64,000 nucleotides of DNA from Flavobacterium restrictum (GCF_007097245.1 NZ_VJZT01000001.1:124001-188000); one strand, 5' to 3'; counted from the first letter of the stretch, positions 1 to 8,692 are shown. Translations and numbers: made by a program. Notes: generated from the letters alone by a model not told the origin.

Positions 1-1
1 C

Positions 2-253
2 AAAGGATTTATTCAAATGAATTATGCTTCTCTACTAGATTTATCTCAGGAGTTGAGTAAAGCTTATGTGCGTTCAAAAGTTAGAATTAGTCATATTCTC
101 GAAGACAATAATTTGGTTTCAGTACGGTATTCACATTTTGTAAAAACAATAGAAAACCCTAGAGAAGAAATGCTATTGGCGCATTTTATAACAATTTGGG
201 AAATAAAAGACAATAAATTATTTCGGGGCTATCAAATGAGCCAATTATCCTAA
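2..253 (+). CDS. NTF2-like / SnoaL-like protein, 5'-truncated by window edge
   Basis: The reading frame is open from the first bases of the window (K-G-F-I-Q before the Met at 17), so the true start lies upstream and only the C-terminal 83 residues are seen. The visible part ends in alternating hydrophobic strands (residues rich in V/I/W such as ISHILEDNNLVSVRYSH and AHFITIWEIKDNKLFRGYQM). This is the usual C-terminal sheet of small NTF2/SnoaL cone-fold proteins, where a final FRGYQ-like strand closes the barrel. No catalytic residues can be assigned from the fragment. It lies 97 bp upstream of sucD, which has its own promoter, so they are probably separate transcription units. The family call rests on strand pattern and flavobacterial context and is moderate. 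Confidence 0.55.
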   Translation, partial: KGFIQMNYASLLDLSQELSKAYVRSKVRISHILEDNNLVSVRYSHFVKTIENPREEMLLAHFITIWEIKDNKLFRGYQMSQLS

Positions 254-305
254 AATAAGTTATAAAAAACTAGATGGCATCTACGTATAAATGCTTACTA
301 TTTTA

Positions 306-314
306 TACTTTTGC
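306..314 (+). promoter_or_regulatory. sucD -7 promoter element
   Basis: TACTTTTGC matches the Bacteroidota -7 consensus TAnnTTTG(C) exactly and lies 36 bp before the sucD ATG. No convincing -33 TTTG is seen 17-23 bp further upstream. Confidence 0.55.
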
Positions 315-350
315 ATCACTATTTAAAAAAAACTACATAAAAATTATATC

Positions 351-1223
351 ATGAGTGTTTTAGTTAATAAAGATTCCAAAATAATTGTTCAAGGATTTAC
401 AGGAAGCGAAGGAACATTCCACGCCTCTCAAATGATCGAATACGGTACCAATGTTGTAGGTGGTGTAACTCCAGGAAAAGGAGGGACAACCCATTTAGAT
501 TTACCGGTTTTTAATACGGTAAAAGATGCTGTTGAAACTGCAGGAGCTGACACCACTATTATATTTGTTCCACCCGCTTTTGCTGCCGATGCTATCATGG
601 AAGCTGCCGATGCTGGAATCAAAGTAATTATTGCTATTACAGAAGGAATTCCTGTAGCCGATATGATCAAAGCAAATAGTTATGTAAAAGAGAGAAATGC
701 TAGATTAATTGGACCAAACTGCCCTGGAATTATTACTCCAGGCGAAGCCAAAGTAGGTATTATGCCAGGTTTTGTTTTCAAGAAAGGTACGGTAGGTATT
801 GTTTCTAAATCAGGAACATTAACCTATGAAGCTGCTGATCAAGTAGTAAAACAAGGATTAGGGATTACAACAGCAATTGGAATTGGTGGAGATCCAATCA
901 TTGGAACCACTACAAAAGAAGCCGTTGAATTGTTGATGAATGACCCTGAAACCGAATGTATTGTTATGATTGGGGAAATAGGTGGTCAACTTGAAGCCGA
1001 TGCTGCACATTGGATCAAAGCCGATGGAAATCGTAAACCAGTAGTTGGTTTTATTGCAGGAGTTACGGCTCCTCCGGGACGTACAATGGGTCATGCTGGT
1101 GCAATTGTAGGCGGTTCAGACGATACAGCCGAAGCCAAAAAACAAATTATGAGAGAATGTGGAATTCACGTTGTAGATTCTCCAGCAGAAATTGGTAAAA
1201 AAGTAAAAGAAGTTTTAGGTTAA
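351..1223 (+). CDS. sucD: Succinate-CoA ligase (succinyl-CoA synthetase), alpha subunit
   Basis: This is the alpha subunit of the TCA-cycle enzyme that interconverts succinyl-CoA and succinate with substrate-level phosphorylation in the cytoplasm. It is 290 aa, the normal length. The N-terminal CoA-binding Rossmann domain includes [10 protein letters not shown] (about 15-24) and the conserved [11 protein letters not shown] stretch near residue 120. The ligase domain carries the phosphohistidine loop [10 protein letters not shown] with His248 as the predicted phosphorylated residue. The partner sucC is not next to it; in this window sucD stands as a single gene between its own promoter and a strong terminator. 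The ATG at 351 is the only start that keeps the family's N-terminus. Confidence 0.97.
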   Translation: MSVLVNKDSKIIVQGFTGSEGTFHASQMIEYGTNVVGGVTPGKGGTTHLDLPVFNTVKDAVETAGADTTIIFVPPAFAADAIMEAADAGIKVIIAITEGIPVADMIKANSYVKERNARLIGPNCPGIITPGEAKVGIMPGFVFKKGTVGIVSKSGTLTYEAADQVVKQGLGITTAIGIGGDPIIGTTTKEAVELLMNDPETECIVMIGEIGGQLEADAAHWIKADGNRKPVVGFIAGVTAPPGRTMGHAGAIVGGSDDTAEAKKQIMRECGIHVVDSPAEIGKKVKEVLG

Positions 1224-1248
1224 AACTGTTACAGCATAAGATTTCAAA

Positions 1249-1276
1249 GAGCCTCACATTTTGTGAGGCTTTTTTA
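1249..1276 (+). terminator. Rho-independent terminator of sucD
   Basis: Perfect 9-bp stem (AGCCTCACA / TGTGAGGCT) with a 3-nt loop, followed by a run of T, 26 bp after the sucD stop. Confidence 0.9.
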
Positions 1277-1297
1277 GTATTAACTAAATTAAAGAAA

Positions 1298-1306
1298 TAC
1301 ATTTGC
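1298..1306 (+). promoter_or_regulatory. -7 promoter element for the 1438-1860 gene
   Basis: TACATTTGC is an exact TAnnTTTGC match placed just after the sucD terminator. It implies an untranslated leader of more than 120 nt. A small hairpin (around ACTCTC...GAGAGT, 1376-1396) lies in that leader. Confidence 0.5.
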
Positions 1307-1437
1307 ACTTTATTAAATAGGGTTGTTTTTTCAGCGATTCTAGCAATAAATCATTTATAAACAAATAATTGCTACTACTCTCGCTGGTTTTGAGAGTCGT
1401 TTTTTAATGCAATTGTTTCCAATTAAAATAAAATAAT

Positions 1438-1860
1438 ATGTATAAAGAGTTAAAAAAATTCAAAGTTACCAATCAATTTACATTTACAACGGACGATAGT
1501 TTAGAAGAAGTTTCTAATGCTTCTCAAGGATGTGGCGTTTTTCTTGTCTATGCAGTAGCCGAAGAAAAAGAGTTAATCATGGTTGGATCTACTGGAACGG
1601 TTCAAAATGACGGTACTTTGAAAATTAAAAATGGCGGTTTACAAGACAAAATTGTAAACGGGCACCAATTTGCAAAAACAGGACGTAAATATTCTTGGCC
1701 AGCACAAATGAAATTAGAAAACATTTCAAGATTAGAAGTGGTTTGGTACGAAACCTTCAACGAAAAAACTAAAGGAATCCCAACTTTTGTAGAAGGACAA
1801 GTGTTACAGAATTTCTTGGACGAAAATGGGAAGTTACCAAGATGGAATGTAGCTTTTTAA
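1438..1860 (+). CDS. Small protein with a GIY-YIG-like layout, function unknown
   Basis: A 140-aa soluble protein that I do not recognise by name. Its order of motifs resembles a minimal GIY-YIG nuclease fold: a first strand GVFLVY (33-38), a second strand IMVGSTG (47-53) in the place of the YIG strand, a helix beginning LQDKIVNGHQF (68-78) where nucleases carry an Arg, then a WYETF strand, a Glu at 119 in a helix (PTFVEGQVLQNF) and a terminal Asn at 137 in LPRWN. The catalytic Tyr and Arg are not clearly conserved, so it could be an inactive or repurposed member. It is monocistronic, between a -7 element and a terminator. The fold proposal is inference from motif order only. Confidence 0.5.
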   Translation: MYKELKKFKVTNQFTFTTDDSLEEVSNASQGCGVFLVYAVAEEKELIMVGSTGTVQNDGTLKIKNGGLQDKIVNGHQFAKTGRKYSWPAQMKLENISRLEVVWYETFNEKTKGIPTFVEGQVLQNFLDENGKLPRWNVAF

Positions 1861-1882
1861 ACTATACATCCTAAAAATAATT

Positions 1883-1918
1883 AAAATGTCCACGGTATCG
1901 TTGGGCATTTTTTTTTGT
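1883..1918 (+). terminator. Terminator of the 1438-1860 gene
   Basis: Stem AAAATGTCC / GGGCATTTT (one G-T pair), 11-nt loop and a following T run, 22 bp after the stop codon. Confidence 0.75.
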
Positions 1919-2028
1919 TTAAATGAATTAGAAACATTAGCCATTGCTCTAAAAGAAATAGGGCAAAAATTAAGCGTATCGGCATCACTCATACTATGAT
2001 AATTAAAATTGTAGTTTCAAAATTTTAA

Positions 2029-2056
2029 AAGCTTTACTTCGGTAAGGCTTTTTTTA
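2029..2056 (+). terminator. Second terminator with C(TTCG)G tetraloop
   Basis: Stem AAGCTTTAC / GTAAGGCTT closed by the stable cUUCGg tetraloop and followed by a T run. No intact gene lies between it and the previous terminator, so it may belong to a lost gene or back up the first terminator. Confidence 0.75.
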
Positions 2057-2088
2057 TAGCACAAATTTTATAAAACGCTTAAATAATC

Positions 2089-2096
2089 TATATTTG
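2089..2096 (+). promoter_or_regulatory. fabG -7 promoter element
   Basis: TATATTTG is an exact TAnnTTTG match 33 bp before the fabG ATG. No clear -33 element is seen. Confidence 0.5.
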
Positions 2097-2129
2097 TAAC
2101 ACAAAAAATAATCACACTAATTTTAGAAT

Positions 2130-2876
2130 ATGAAATTACTCGAAGGAAAAGTAGCTATAATTACTGGCGCAAGCCGCGGAATAGGGAGAGGAATTGCCCA
2201 AGTTTTTGCTAATCACGGTGCTAATGTGGCGTTTACGTATAGTTCATCTGTAGAATCGGCTTTGGCTTTAGAAAATGAATTGAACGCTATGGGTATTAAA
2301 GCCAAAGGATACCAATCTAATGCAGCCAATTTTAATGAAGCGCAAAGCTTTGTTGATGCGGTTTTGGCTGAATTTGGAACGGTGGATATTTTAATCAATA
2401 ACGCCGGAATTACCAAGGATAATTTGTTGATGCGCATGTCCGAAACCGATTTTGACCAAGTAATTGATGTCAATTTAAAATCGGTTTTTAATATGACCAA
2501 AGCCATTCAGAAAACATTTTTGAAAAAGCGTGCGGGTTCTATTATCAATATGAGTTCTGTGGTAGGAGTGAAGGGCAATGCGGGTCAAACGAATTATGCT
2601 GCCTCAAAAGCAGGTGTAATTGGATTCTCAAAATCAGTTGCGCTTGAGTTGGGATCTCGAAATATTCGTTGCAATGTCATTGCACCTGGATTTATAGAAA
2701 CCGAAATGACTGCCAAGTTGAATGAAGATGTTGTCAAAGGTTGGAGAGACGGAATCCCTTTAAAACGTGGCGGAACGACGGAGGATGTTGCCAATGCCTG
2801 TCTTTTCTTTGCTTCGGATATGAGTGCTTACGTAACTGGACAAGTCATGAATGTGTGCGGCGGAATGCTTACTTAA
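2130..2876 (+). CDS. fabG: 3-oxoacyl-[acyl-carrier-protein] reductase
   Basis: A cytoplasmic NADPH-dependent reductase of type II fatty-acid synthesis that reduces 3-oxoacyl-ACP. It is 248 aa and a classical short-chain dehydrogenase: nucleotide-binding GASRGIG (13-19), NNAG (90-93), and the catalytic triad Ser143, Tyr156, Lys160 in the YAASK motif, with the correct 13-residue Ser-Tyr spacing. The C-terminus (ASDMSAYVTGQVMNVCGGM) is typical of FabG. It is followed after 88 bp by a VWA membrane protein on the same strand, but a hairpin repeat separates them. Other SDR reductases look similar, but length and C-terminus favour FabG or a close paralogue; no other fab genes are present here to confirm. 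Confidence 0.88.
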   Translation: MKLLEGKVAIITGASRGIGRGIAQVFANHGANVAFTYSSSVESALALENELNAMGIKAKGYQSNAANFNEAQSFVDAVLAEFGTVDILINNAGITKDNLLMRMSETDFDQVIDVNLKSVFNMTKAIQKTFLKKRAGSIINMSSVVGVKGNAGQTNYAASKAGVIGFSKSVALELGSRNIRCNVIAPGFIETEMTAKLNEDVVKGWRDGIPLKRGGTTEDVANACLFFASDMSAYVTGQVMNVCGGMLT

Positions 2877-2893
2877 TAATTTAATGATTTGAT

Positions 2894-2954
2894 GATTGAA
2901 AGATTTAAAGATTGTTGAAATTTTTTAATCTTTTAATCTTTTAATATTTCAATC
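2894..2954. repeat. AT-rich imperfect inverted repeat
   Basis: GATTGAAA (2894-2901) pairs with TTTCAATC (2947-2954). Between them are short repeats of the type AATCTTTT and GATTTAAAGATT, forming a long imperfect hairpin between fabG and the next gene. There is no GC-rich stem or T tail, so it is not a typical terminator. Confidence 0.6.
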
Positions 2955-2964
2955 AAAAGAATAA

Positions 2965-4992
2965 ATGGACACAAACACAATGCTATTACTATTGCTTTCT
3001 TTATTAATAGCAATTGGTTTGTCTTATTTTTACTATTTTTACAAAGCCAAAACCAAGTCAAATGTGACCTTGCTTTTGGCTTTTTTACGTTTTTTTACGC
3101 TTTTTGGATTATTAGTTTTGCTTATAAATCCTATAATTACTCGGAGTTCACTTGAAATTGTAAAAACACCCTTGGCTTTAATAGTTGATAATTCGAGTTC
3201 TATTCCTTTTTTGAAGGCCAAAGAAAAAGCGACTTCAATTTATCAAAAAATAGCTTCAAATGCTGCCATTCAAGATAAATTTGAAGTACAATCCTATCGT
3301 TTTGACACCGAATTAGAAGCCACAGATCAATTTGATTATAAAGGAATACAAACCAATCTTGATGCCGTTGCCAAAAGTTTAAAAAGCTTGTATAAAAATA
3401 CAGTATTCCCAACAATACTACTTACGGATGGGAATCAAACTTCCGGAAATGATTATGTTTTTGGGTTTGAAACCACCAATAAAATATATCCCATAATTTT
3501 GGGTGATACGACTCAATTTTTGGATTTAAAAATCAGCCAATTAAACGTCAATAAATACGCTTTTCATAAAAATAAATTTCCGGTAGAAGTCTTCTTGAAC
3601 TATTCTGGTACTAAATCAATCACAGCTGATTTTAGTATTTCACAAGGAAATTCGGTGGTAAACAAACAGCGTATTTCTTTTTTGCCTGCTACAAAAACGG
3701 CAACTGTAAACGTGCTATTGCCTGCTAATACAATTGGTTTGAATCTTTTTAAAGCCTCTATTACAAGCAGTCACAAAGAGAAAAACACCTTTAATAACAC
3801 CAAGAATTTTGCCGTAGAAGTGCTGGATCAAAAAACAAATATTGCTTTAATTTCGGCTATAAATCACCCTGATATTAGTGCTTTGAAACGTGCCATAGTA
3901 ACTAATGCGCAACGTAAAGTAACTATTAGTAAACCTCAAGATGTTAAAGCATTACAGGATTATTCTGTTTTGATTTTGTACCAACCAACGGCTACTTTCA
4001 AAACAGTTTTTGATGCCAATAAAACGGCAGGAATTAATACGTTTATCATCACGGGAAACAATACCGATTTTAATTTTTTGAACAACCAACAACCTTTTTT
4101 TAATTTTAGAATGAGTACTGAAAAGGAAGATTATGTAGCTCAATTTAATGAGCAATTTAATCTCTTTGCTACGGATAATATTGGTTTCGAAAATTTTCCG
4201 CCCTTGCAAAATCCCTACGGAACGATTACAGCTTCGGGGAATGTTTCGGTATTGCTTTCGTCAAAAATTAGAAACATGGTTACAGGAAATCCTTTGGTTG
4301 CTTTTGCAGAAAATCAAGGAAAACGTTCGGCTTTTTTGTTTGGCGAAAACACCTGGAAATGGCGTTTGCAAAGTCATATCGACCAGCAATCATTTGATAA
4401 ATATGATGTTTTTATAGACAAAATGATGCAGTTTTTAGCTTCTAATGATGCAAAAAAAGCGTTGGTTGTGGATCACGAAAGTTTTTATAATGCAGGCGAA
4501 GCTATTGTCATTTCGGCACATTATTTCAATAAAAATTATGAGTTTGACGACAAAGCCCGTTTGACAATCGCCGTCACAAATACTAAAACCAAGCAAACTA
4601 AAAACTACGATTTACTAAAAGCAACCAATTCGTTTACGGTGAATTTAGATGGTTTTTCAGCCGGGAATTATGCGTTTTCGGTAAAGGAATTAAACTCAAA
4701 AACTACTTATTCTAGCCATTTTGAAATCCTTGATTTTTATATCGAAAAGCAATTTGTAAATCCTGATGTTGACAAACTTACGCAACTAGCAGCACAAACC
4801 AAAGGCGCAGTGTATTATCCAAATCAAGTAGATGCTCTTATCAAATCGCTTTTGGAAAACGAGGAATACAAAGCCATTCAAAAAAATAAAATAACCAAAT
4901 CGCCTTTGATTGATTGGGTTTGGTTGCTTATTTTACTCGCAGGATTGCTTTCGACGGAATGGTTTATTCGAAAATACAATGGATTATTGTAG
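2965..4992 (+). CDS. VWA-domain membrane protein
   Basis: A 675-aa protein with two hydrophobic segments at the N-terminus (about 6-24 and 36-58) and one at the C-terminus (LIDWVWLLILLAGLLSTEWF), so most of it should lie in the periplasm. After the second segment comes a VWA-like domain with a complete MIDAS motif D75-N-S77-S-S79 and the later TDG motif (Thr154-Asp155-Gly156), which bind a divalent metal and mediate protein contact. The centre resembles the glutamine-amidotransferase-like/CARDB-like modules of related Bacteroidota proteins but has no obvious catalytic residues. The partner is unknown. It sits between fabG and the YeiH gene and may be co-transcribed with the latter (61-bp gap). 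Confidence 0.75.
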   Translation: MDTNTMLLLLLSLLIAIGLSYFYYFYKAKTKSNVTLLLAFLRFFTLFGLLVLLINPIITRSSLEIVKTPLALIVDNSSSIPFLKAKEKATSIYQKIASNAAIQDKFEVQSYRFDTELEATDQFDYKGIQTNLDAVAKSLKSLYKNTVFPTILLTDGNQTSGNDYVFGFETTNKIYPIILGDTTQFLDLKISQLNVNKYAFHKNKFPVEVFLNYSGTKSITADFSISQGNSVVNKQRISFLPATKTATVNVLLPANTIGLNLFKASITSSHKEKNTFNNTKNFAVEVLDQKTNIALISAINHPDISALKRAIVTNAQRKVTISKPQDVKALQDYSVLILYQPTATFKTVFDANKTAGINTFIITGNNTDFNFLNNQQPFFNFRMSTEKEDYVAQFNEQFNLFATDNIGFENFPPLQNPYGTITASGNVSVLLSSKIRNMVTGNPLVAFAENQGKRSAFLFGENTWKWRLQSHIDQQSFDKYDVFIDKMMQFLASNDAKKALVVDHESFYNAGEAIVISAHYFNKNYEFDDKARLTIAVTNTKTKQTKNYDLLKATNSFTVNLDGFSAGNYAFSVKELNSKTTYSSHFEILDFYIEKQFVNPDVDKLTQLAAQTKGAVYYPNQVDALIKSLLENEEYKAIQKNKITKSPLIDWVWLLILLAGLLSTEWFIRKYNGLL

Positions 4993-5053
4993 CGATTTTT
5001 AGGTACCCGAAATTTGATTTTAATAAAAAGTAACTCCAATTAAACTGCATCAA

Positions 5054-6034
5054 ATGGTGTCAAAAAAAGCTAAATTAAACGACAAACCGTCCTTTCATGT
5101 GTTGCAAATTAGCGAAAAATCAAGAAAAATTGTCTTTTTTATACTCTTGCTACTTTGTTGTTCGGGTTGGATTACACCGCCATTAGCCTTGTTTTTAGGA
5201 GCAATTGTTGCTAACTTAACGGGACATCCGTATTTGCACCTCAATCACAAAGCCACCACTATTTTACTGCAAGTTTCGGTGGTAGGATTGGGTTTTGGGA
5301 TGAATGTACACAGTGCTGTTTTGGCTGGGAAAGAAGGCTTTCTATTTACCATTATTTCAATAATAAGCACCTTGTTTTTAGGCTATTTTTTAGGGAAATG
5401 GATGGGAATTGACAAGAAAGTAGCACATCTAATTTCCTGTGGTACTGCAATTTGTGGCGGTAGCGCTATTGCTGCCATTGCTCCAGTAATCAAATCCGAT
5501 GAGAAACAAACTTCGGTTGCGTTGGGGGTTATTTTTATATTGAATTCGGTGGCGTTGTTTTTATTTCCAGCTATTGGTCATCTTTTGAATTTATCTCAAA
5601 AACAATTTGGTTTTTGGTGCGCTATTGCCATTCATGACACGAGTTCCGTTGTTGGAGCTGCAAGTAAATATGGCATTGAGGCATTGCAAATTGCCACTAC
5701 TGTCAAATTAGCTAGGGCTTTATGGATTATTCCTGTGGCGTTAGTTACCGCAGTTGTTTTTAAAAATAAATCGAACACCATAAAAATTCCGTATTTCATT
5801 GGGTTTTTCATTGTGGCAATGGTGCTCAATACCTACGTTCCGCAAACGGCACTTGTGGCTACTTATCTTGTTGCTGTTGCAAAAATTGGATTAACGGTTA
5901 CTTTGTTTTTGATAGGAGCGGGATTGCATCGCACGGTTTTGTTTGCTGTAGGCTTAAAACCTTTGTTGCAAGGTGTTTTATTGTGGGCAAGTATTGCTAT
6001 TGCTACGCTTTTGTTAGTATTGTATTTGATGTAG
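5054..6034 (+). CDS. YeiH-family (UPF0324) putative sulfate exporter
   Basis: A polytopic inner-membrane protein of 326 aa, about ten hydrophobic helices. Conserved family stretches are visible: GTAICGGSAIAAIAPVI in mid-protein and AIHDTSSVVGAASKYG about 50 residues later, both characteristic of UPF0324/YeiH. The family is annotated as putative sulfate exporter by homology; a real substrate is not established by anything in the sequence. The ATG at 5054 gives a 30-residue soluble N-terminus before the first helix. It closes a short plus-strand run and ends at a terminator facing the convergent PepSY-like gene. Confidence 0.88.
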   Translation: MVSKKAKLNDKPSFHVLQISEKSRKIVFFILLLLCCSGWITPPLALFLGAIVANLTGHPYLHLNHKATTILLQVSVVGLGFGMNVHSAVLAGKEGFLFTIISIISTLFLGYFLGKWMGIDKKVAHLISCGTAICGGSAIAAIAPVIKSDEKQTSVALGVIFILNSVALFLFPAIGHLLNLSQKQFGFWCAIAIHDTSSVVGAASKYGIEALQIATTVKLARALWIIPVALVTAVVFKNKSNTIKIPYFIGFFIVAMVLNTYVPQTALVATYLVAVAKIGLTVTLFLIGAGLHRTVLFAVGLKPLLQGVLLWASIAIATLLLVLYLM

Positions 6035-6059
6035 GGTGTTTTTTTAGTCCAAAAAAACA

Positions 6060-6124
6060 CCGCAAATTTACCCTATTACAGCTCCTTTTTTGAGGTCATA
6101 AATAGGTAGAGTTGCGGTTTTTTT
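6060..6124 (+). terminator. Terminator after the YeiH gene
   Basis: A long imperfect hairpin (CCGCAA 6060-6065 with TTGCGG 6112-6117, and inner pairing of TACCCTATT with AATAGGTA) followed by a T run. A separate stem (GGTGTTTTTTT / AAAAAAACACC) lies just upstream at 6035-6061. Confidence 0.7.
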
Positions 6125-6137
6125 ATAAAAAAAGATA

Positions 6138-6653
6138 TTATATAAAAATCAAAATCAGCGTTAGAATAATACCGCCTAAAGCAAAATACATGCCTCGTTT
6201 GAAAATTTGAGTTTTGGGTAAAAACATCCAAAAAGAAGAAATTACAAAAAATAACAGCGATAATCCAAAGAAGACATTCAAGAAAAACAAAGGATCTTTG
6301 GTTGATGATTTGTGCAACTTTGTCATTTTTTCGAGTATAAATGGCAACTCTTTTGAAGTATATTGAGCAACACCCGTTTTTTTATTGAAGGTGCCTTGTT
6401 TGAAATAGCTAATTCCATTTTCTTCTTTTTCGATTTTAAGATCACGCAGGTGCAATGCTTTTCCTAAATCCTCAATTTTAAAATCTGGCGGTAGTGTTTT
6501 TTCGATTTGTCTTTCTGATTTTAAAAAATCGGATTCTCTAAAAATTAAGAGCAAGCCACTTATAGCATAAACAGCCATAATTCCTGCTAGAAAAAAACCT
6601 AGATAACGGTGGTAAATACGCATGTTGGTGTTGAGTTTGCTTTTTTTGGTCAT
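6138..6653 (-). CDS. PepSY-associated membrane-helix protein
   Basis: A 171-aa membrane protein if started at the Met of MTKKSK; an upstream Met at 6686 would only add 11 residues without a helix start. The motif MRIYHRYLGFFLAGIMAVYAISG is a helix typical of PepSY-TM proteins, with a conserved HRYLG. A soluble loop of about 90 residues with a PepSY-like KxGxxxYF...KTGV pattern follows, then two C-terminal helices. Such proteins are found next to metal or redox systems, but here the neighbours give no role. A substrate cannot be named. Confidence 0.65.
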   Translation of the reverse strand: MTKKSKLNTNMRIYHRYLGFFLAGIMAVYAISGLLLIFRESDFLKSERQIEKTLPPDFKIEDLGKALHLRDLKIEKEENGISYFKQGTFNKKTGVAQYTSKELPFILEKMTKLHKSSTKDPLFFLNVFFGLSLLFFVISSFWMFLPKTQIFKRGMYFALGGIILTLILIFI

Positions 6654-6791
6654 AATAAATACAATGTTAAGGATGATTAATTGCAATTTTAGATGCTAAA
6701 AATAGGCAATGGTTTAATCCTATTCGATTTTTTTTACCTGTTTTTTAGCCATTATTACAAATTTGGTTTTTATGCAATACTAGCAATCGGT

Positions 6792-7523
6792 TTAGGAATT
6801 AAATTTTTTCCTTTTAAATACCTGAAATTGCAACCGAATATAATCGTATAATAAAGCTATTAAGAGAAAAATAACGGCTACAAATAGTGTTTTCATGGCT
6901 AGGAATCGGTACAGGAAACCCCCTAAAAAACAACCCATAAAAAAGAAGCTAATTATGGATAATCGCAAGTAAATACTAGTTTTTAATTTCTTGTTTTCGT
7001 CTGGTTTTTTGTAAAAAAATAATTGCGATAATTCGATTCCTAAATCAGTAAAAAGACCAGTTAGATGCGTTGTTCGAACGGTTGATTGAGAAATTTTTGT
7101 TACCAAAGCATTTTGAATTCCCATGGCAAATAACATCGAAAAACCTATTGTTCGTCCTTGGATTGTTTCGATATTTGATGCCGATCCCAACCAACCTACT
7201 CCAAACAAGACTAGAATTTCTAGCGCAATAGGAAGCACATGGGAGCGTTCTTGATTTTTTTCGGATACCATTTCGGATAAAAAATTAGACGTAAAAGCAC
7301 CAGCTAAAAAGAAAAGTGTCAATACAAAAAAGGTTGTCGCCGCCATGTAATTGTTTTTCATCACCTCTTCGGCAAAATAGGCAAAATGCCCCGTCACATT
7401 TGTTGTTAACGTTTTTATAGCCAAAACTCCCGTGACATTTACCATTCCAGCTACGAATGACAAGACGGTTGCCAAGCGCATATTGTGGATAAAAGTTCTG
7501 TTTTTGCCTTGATGTCGGAACAT
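6792..7523 (-). CDS. YoaK-family (DUF1275) membrane protein
   Basis: A 243-aa protein with about six hydrophobic helices. The N-terminal pattern (SFVAGMVNVTGVLAIKTLTT with the following NVTGHFAYFAEE) is the DUF1275 signature, usually read as a first helix with Asn/Gly and a TGH motif. A conserved QNALVTKISQSTVRTTHLTG stretch occurs near residue 150. Function is unknown in the family; a transporter role is often assumed. It has a short basic N-terminus (MFRHQGKNRTF). It is separated from the downstream PepSY-like gene by 138 bp and is divergent from the S1/P1-like gene. Confidence 0.85.
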   Translation of the reverse strand: MFRHQGKNRTFIHNMRLATVLSFVAGMVNVTGVLAIKTLTTNVTGHFAYFAEEVMKNNYMAATTFFVLTLFFLAGAFTSNFLSEMVSEKNQERSHVLPIALEILVLFGVGWLGSASNIETIQGRTIGFSMLFAMGIQNALVTKISQSTVRTTHLTGLFTDLGIELSQLFFYKKPDENKKLKTSIYLRLSIISFFFMGCFLGGFLYRFLAMKTLFVAVIFLLIALLYDYIRLQFQVFKRKKFNS

Positions 7524-7563
7524 TTTTATTTAATTTGTTAAATTAACATAATCTTAAAGCCGT

Positions 7564-7598
7564 TTTGACTGAATTATATTTAAAAAAAATACATTTGC
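7564..7598 (+). promoter_or_regulatory. Promoter with -33 TTTG and -7 TACATTTGC
   Basis: TTTG at 7564-7567 and TACATTTGC at 7590-7598 are separated by 22 bp, a complete Bacteroidota sigma-A-type promoter. It lies upstream of the ATG at 7619 and shows that an in-frame upstream TTG at 7565 cannot be the translation start. Confidence 0.8.
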
Positions 7599-7618
7599 AG
7601 TACAAAAAAATAAATATA

Positions 7619-8620
7619 ATGAAAAATCTTAAATTGAAACCAGCAGCTACCGCTTTTTTAGTAATTGGTCTTGCTTTTTTTATTTTGTCATGGGGCATTT
7701 TTGGACATGAACACATCAATAAAGCAGCAGTTATGGCGCTTCCCAAGCCATTGCAAACTTTTTTTTACAATCATATCGATTTTATGACGCAGGAATCGAC
7801 AGTTCCAGATTTGAGAAAATATACTTTGAAAGACAAATCCGAAAATCCTCGTCATTACATAGATATGGAAAATTTTGGAAATTTGGATTCTGTTCCGCAT
7901 AATTTTGAAGATGTAAAGAAAAAATATGACGAGAAATTCTTGTCAAGCAATGGGATTTTACCTTGGTATATTCAAGAAGTAATGACCAAATTAACCAAGG
8001 CATTTAAAGAAAAACGCAAAACTGAAATCCTGTTTCTTGCAGGGGATTTGGGACATTATATTGGGGATGCGCACATGCCTCTGCACACCTCGGTGAATCA
8101 TGACGGGCAATTAACGGATCAAAAAGGAATTCATTCCTTGTGGGAATCTCGTCTTCCAGAACTGTTTGGTAAAAATTATAATTTTCATACCGAGGAGGCG
8201 CATTATATTCAGGATATTGACGCCACAACTTGGGCAATGATTGCTGATACACACCGCTTGGTAACACCGCTTTTAGAAGCAGATAAAGTATTAAGGACTT
8301 CGCAACCCGTGACCGCCATTTTTCAAATGGATGCAAAAGGAAACATTGCAAAAAATAAATTTAACGACATGATTTTCTCCGATGCGTATGCGACCCAACT
8401 GCATACGGCACTCAACGGAATGGTCGAAAATCAAATGCGAAAAGCCATTATTGCCACTTCTAGTTATTGGTACACGGCTTGGGTAAATGCGGGAAAACCC
8501 AATTTGGATGATTTAGATACTCGTGAATACACCAATCGCAACAAGAAAAGTTTAAAACAAGACCTTAAACTTTGGAATAAAGGAATTCTTTTTGGTCTTG
8601 AAAGTGAAAAAGATTTTTGA
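7619..8620 (+). CDS. S1/P1-nuclease-like zinc-dependent hydrolase (phospholipase C family)
   Basis: A 333-aa protein starting MKNLKLK. The N-terminal hydrophobic stretch (about 8-25) is a signal sequence or anchor and is followed directly by WGIFGHEHIN, the Trp/His N-terminal metal-ligand motif of the S1/P1 nuclease and zinc phospholipase C superfamily. A second cluster, GDLGHYIGDAHMPLHTSVNH, supplies the H-x3-D-x-H and following His ligands expected for a three-zinc site. The substrate (single-stranded nucleic acid or phospholipid) cannot be told from sequence. Export to the periplasm or surface is predicted. It is a single gene between its own promoter and a bidirectional terminator. Confidence 0.82.
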   Translation: MKNLKLKPAATAFLVIGLAFFILSWGIFGHEHINKAAVMALPKPLQTFFYNHIDFMTQESTVPDLRKYTLKDKSENPRHYIDMENFGNLDSVPHNFEDVKKKYDEKFLSSNGILPWYIQEVMTKLTKAFKEKRKTEILFLAGDLGHYIGDAHMPLHTSVNHDGQLTDQKGIHSLWESRLPELFGKNYNFHTEEAHYIQDIDATTWAMIADTHRLVTPLLEADKVLRTSQPVTAIFQMDAKGNIAKNKFNDMIFSDAYATQLHTALNGMVENQMRKAIIATSSYWYTAWVNAGKPNLDDLDTREYTNRNKKSLKQDLKLWNKGILFGLESEKDF

Positions 8621-8692
8621 TGCATTTAATAAATGCAAATTTTTGAATTTAGTCTAGTTTTTGCAAATTACCATTTTCGAAGTAAAACTTAA

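Noticed and set aside
8004..8351. Minus-strand open frame of 115 codons opposite the S1/P1-like gene
   Set aside because: Antisense shadow of a zinc-site-containing gene; no start signal.
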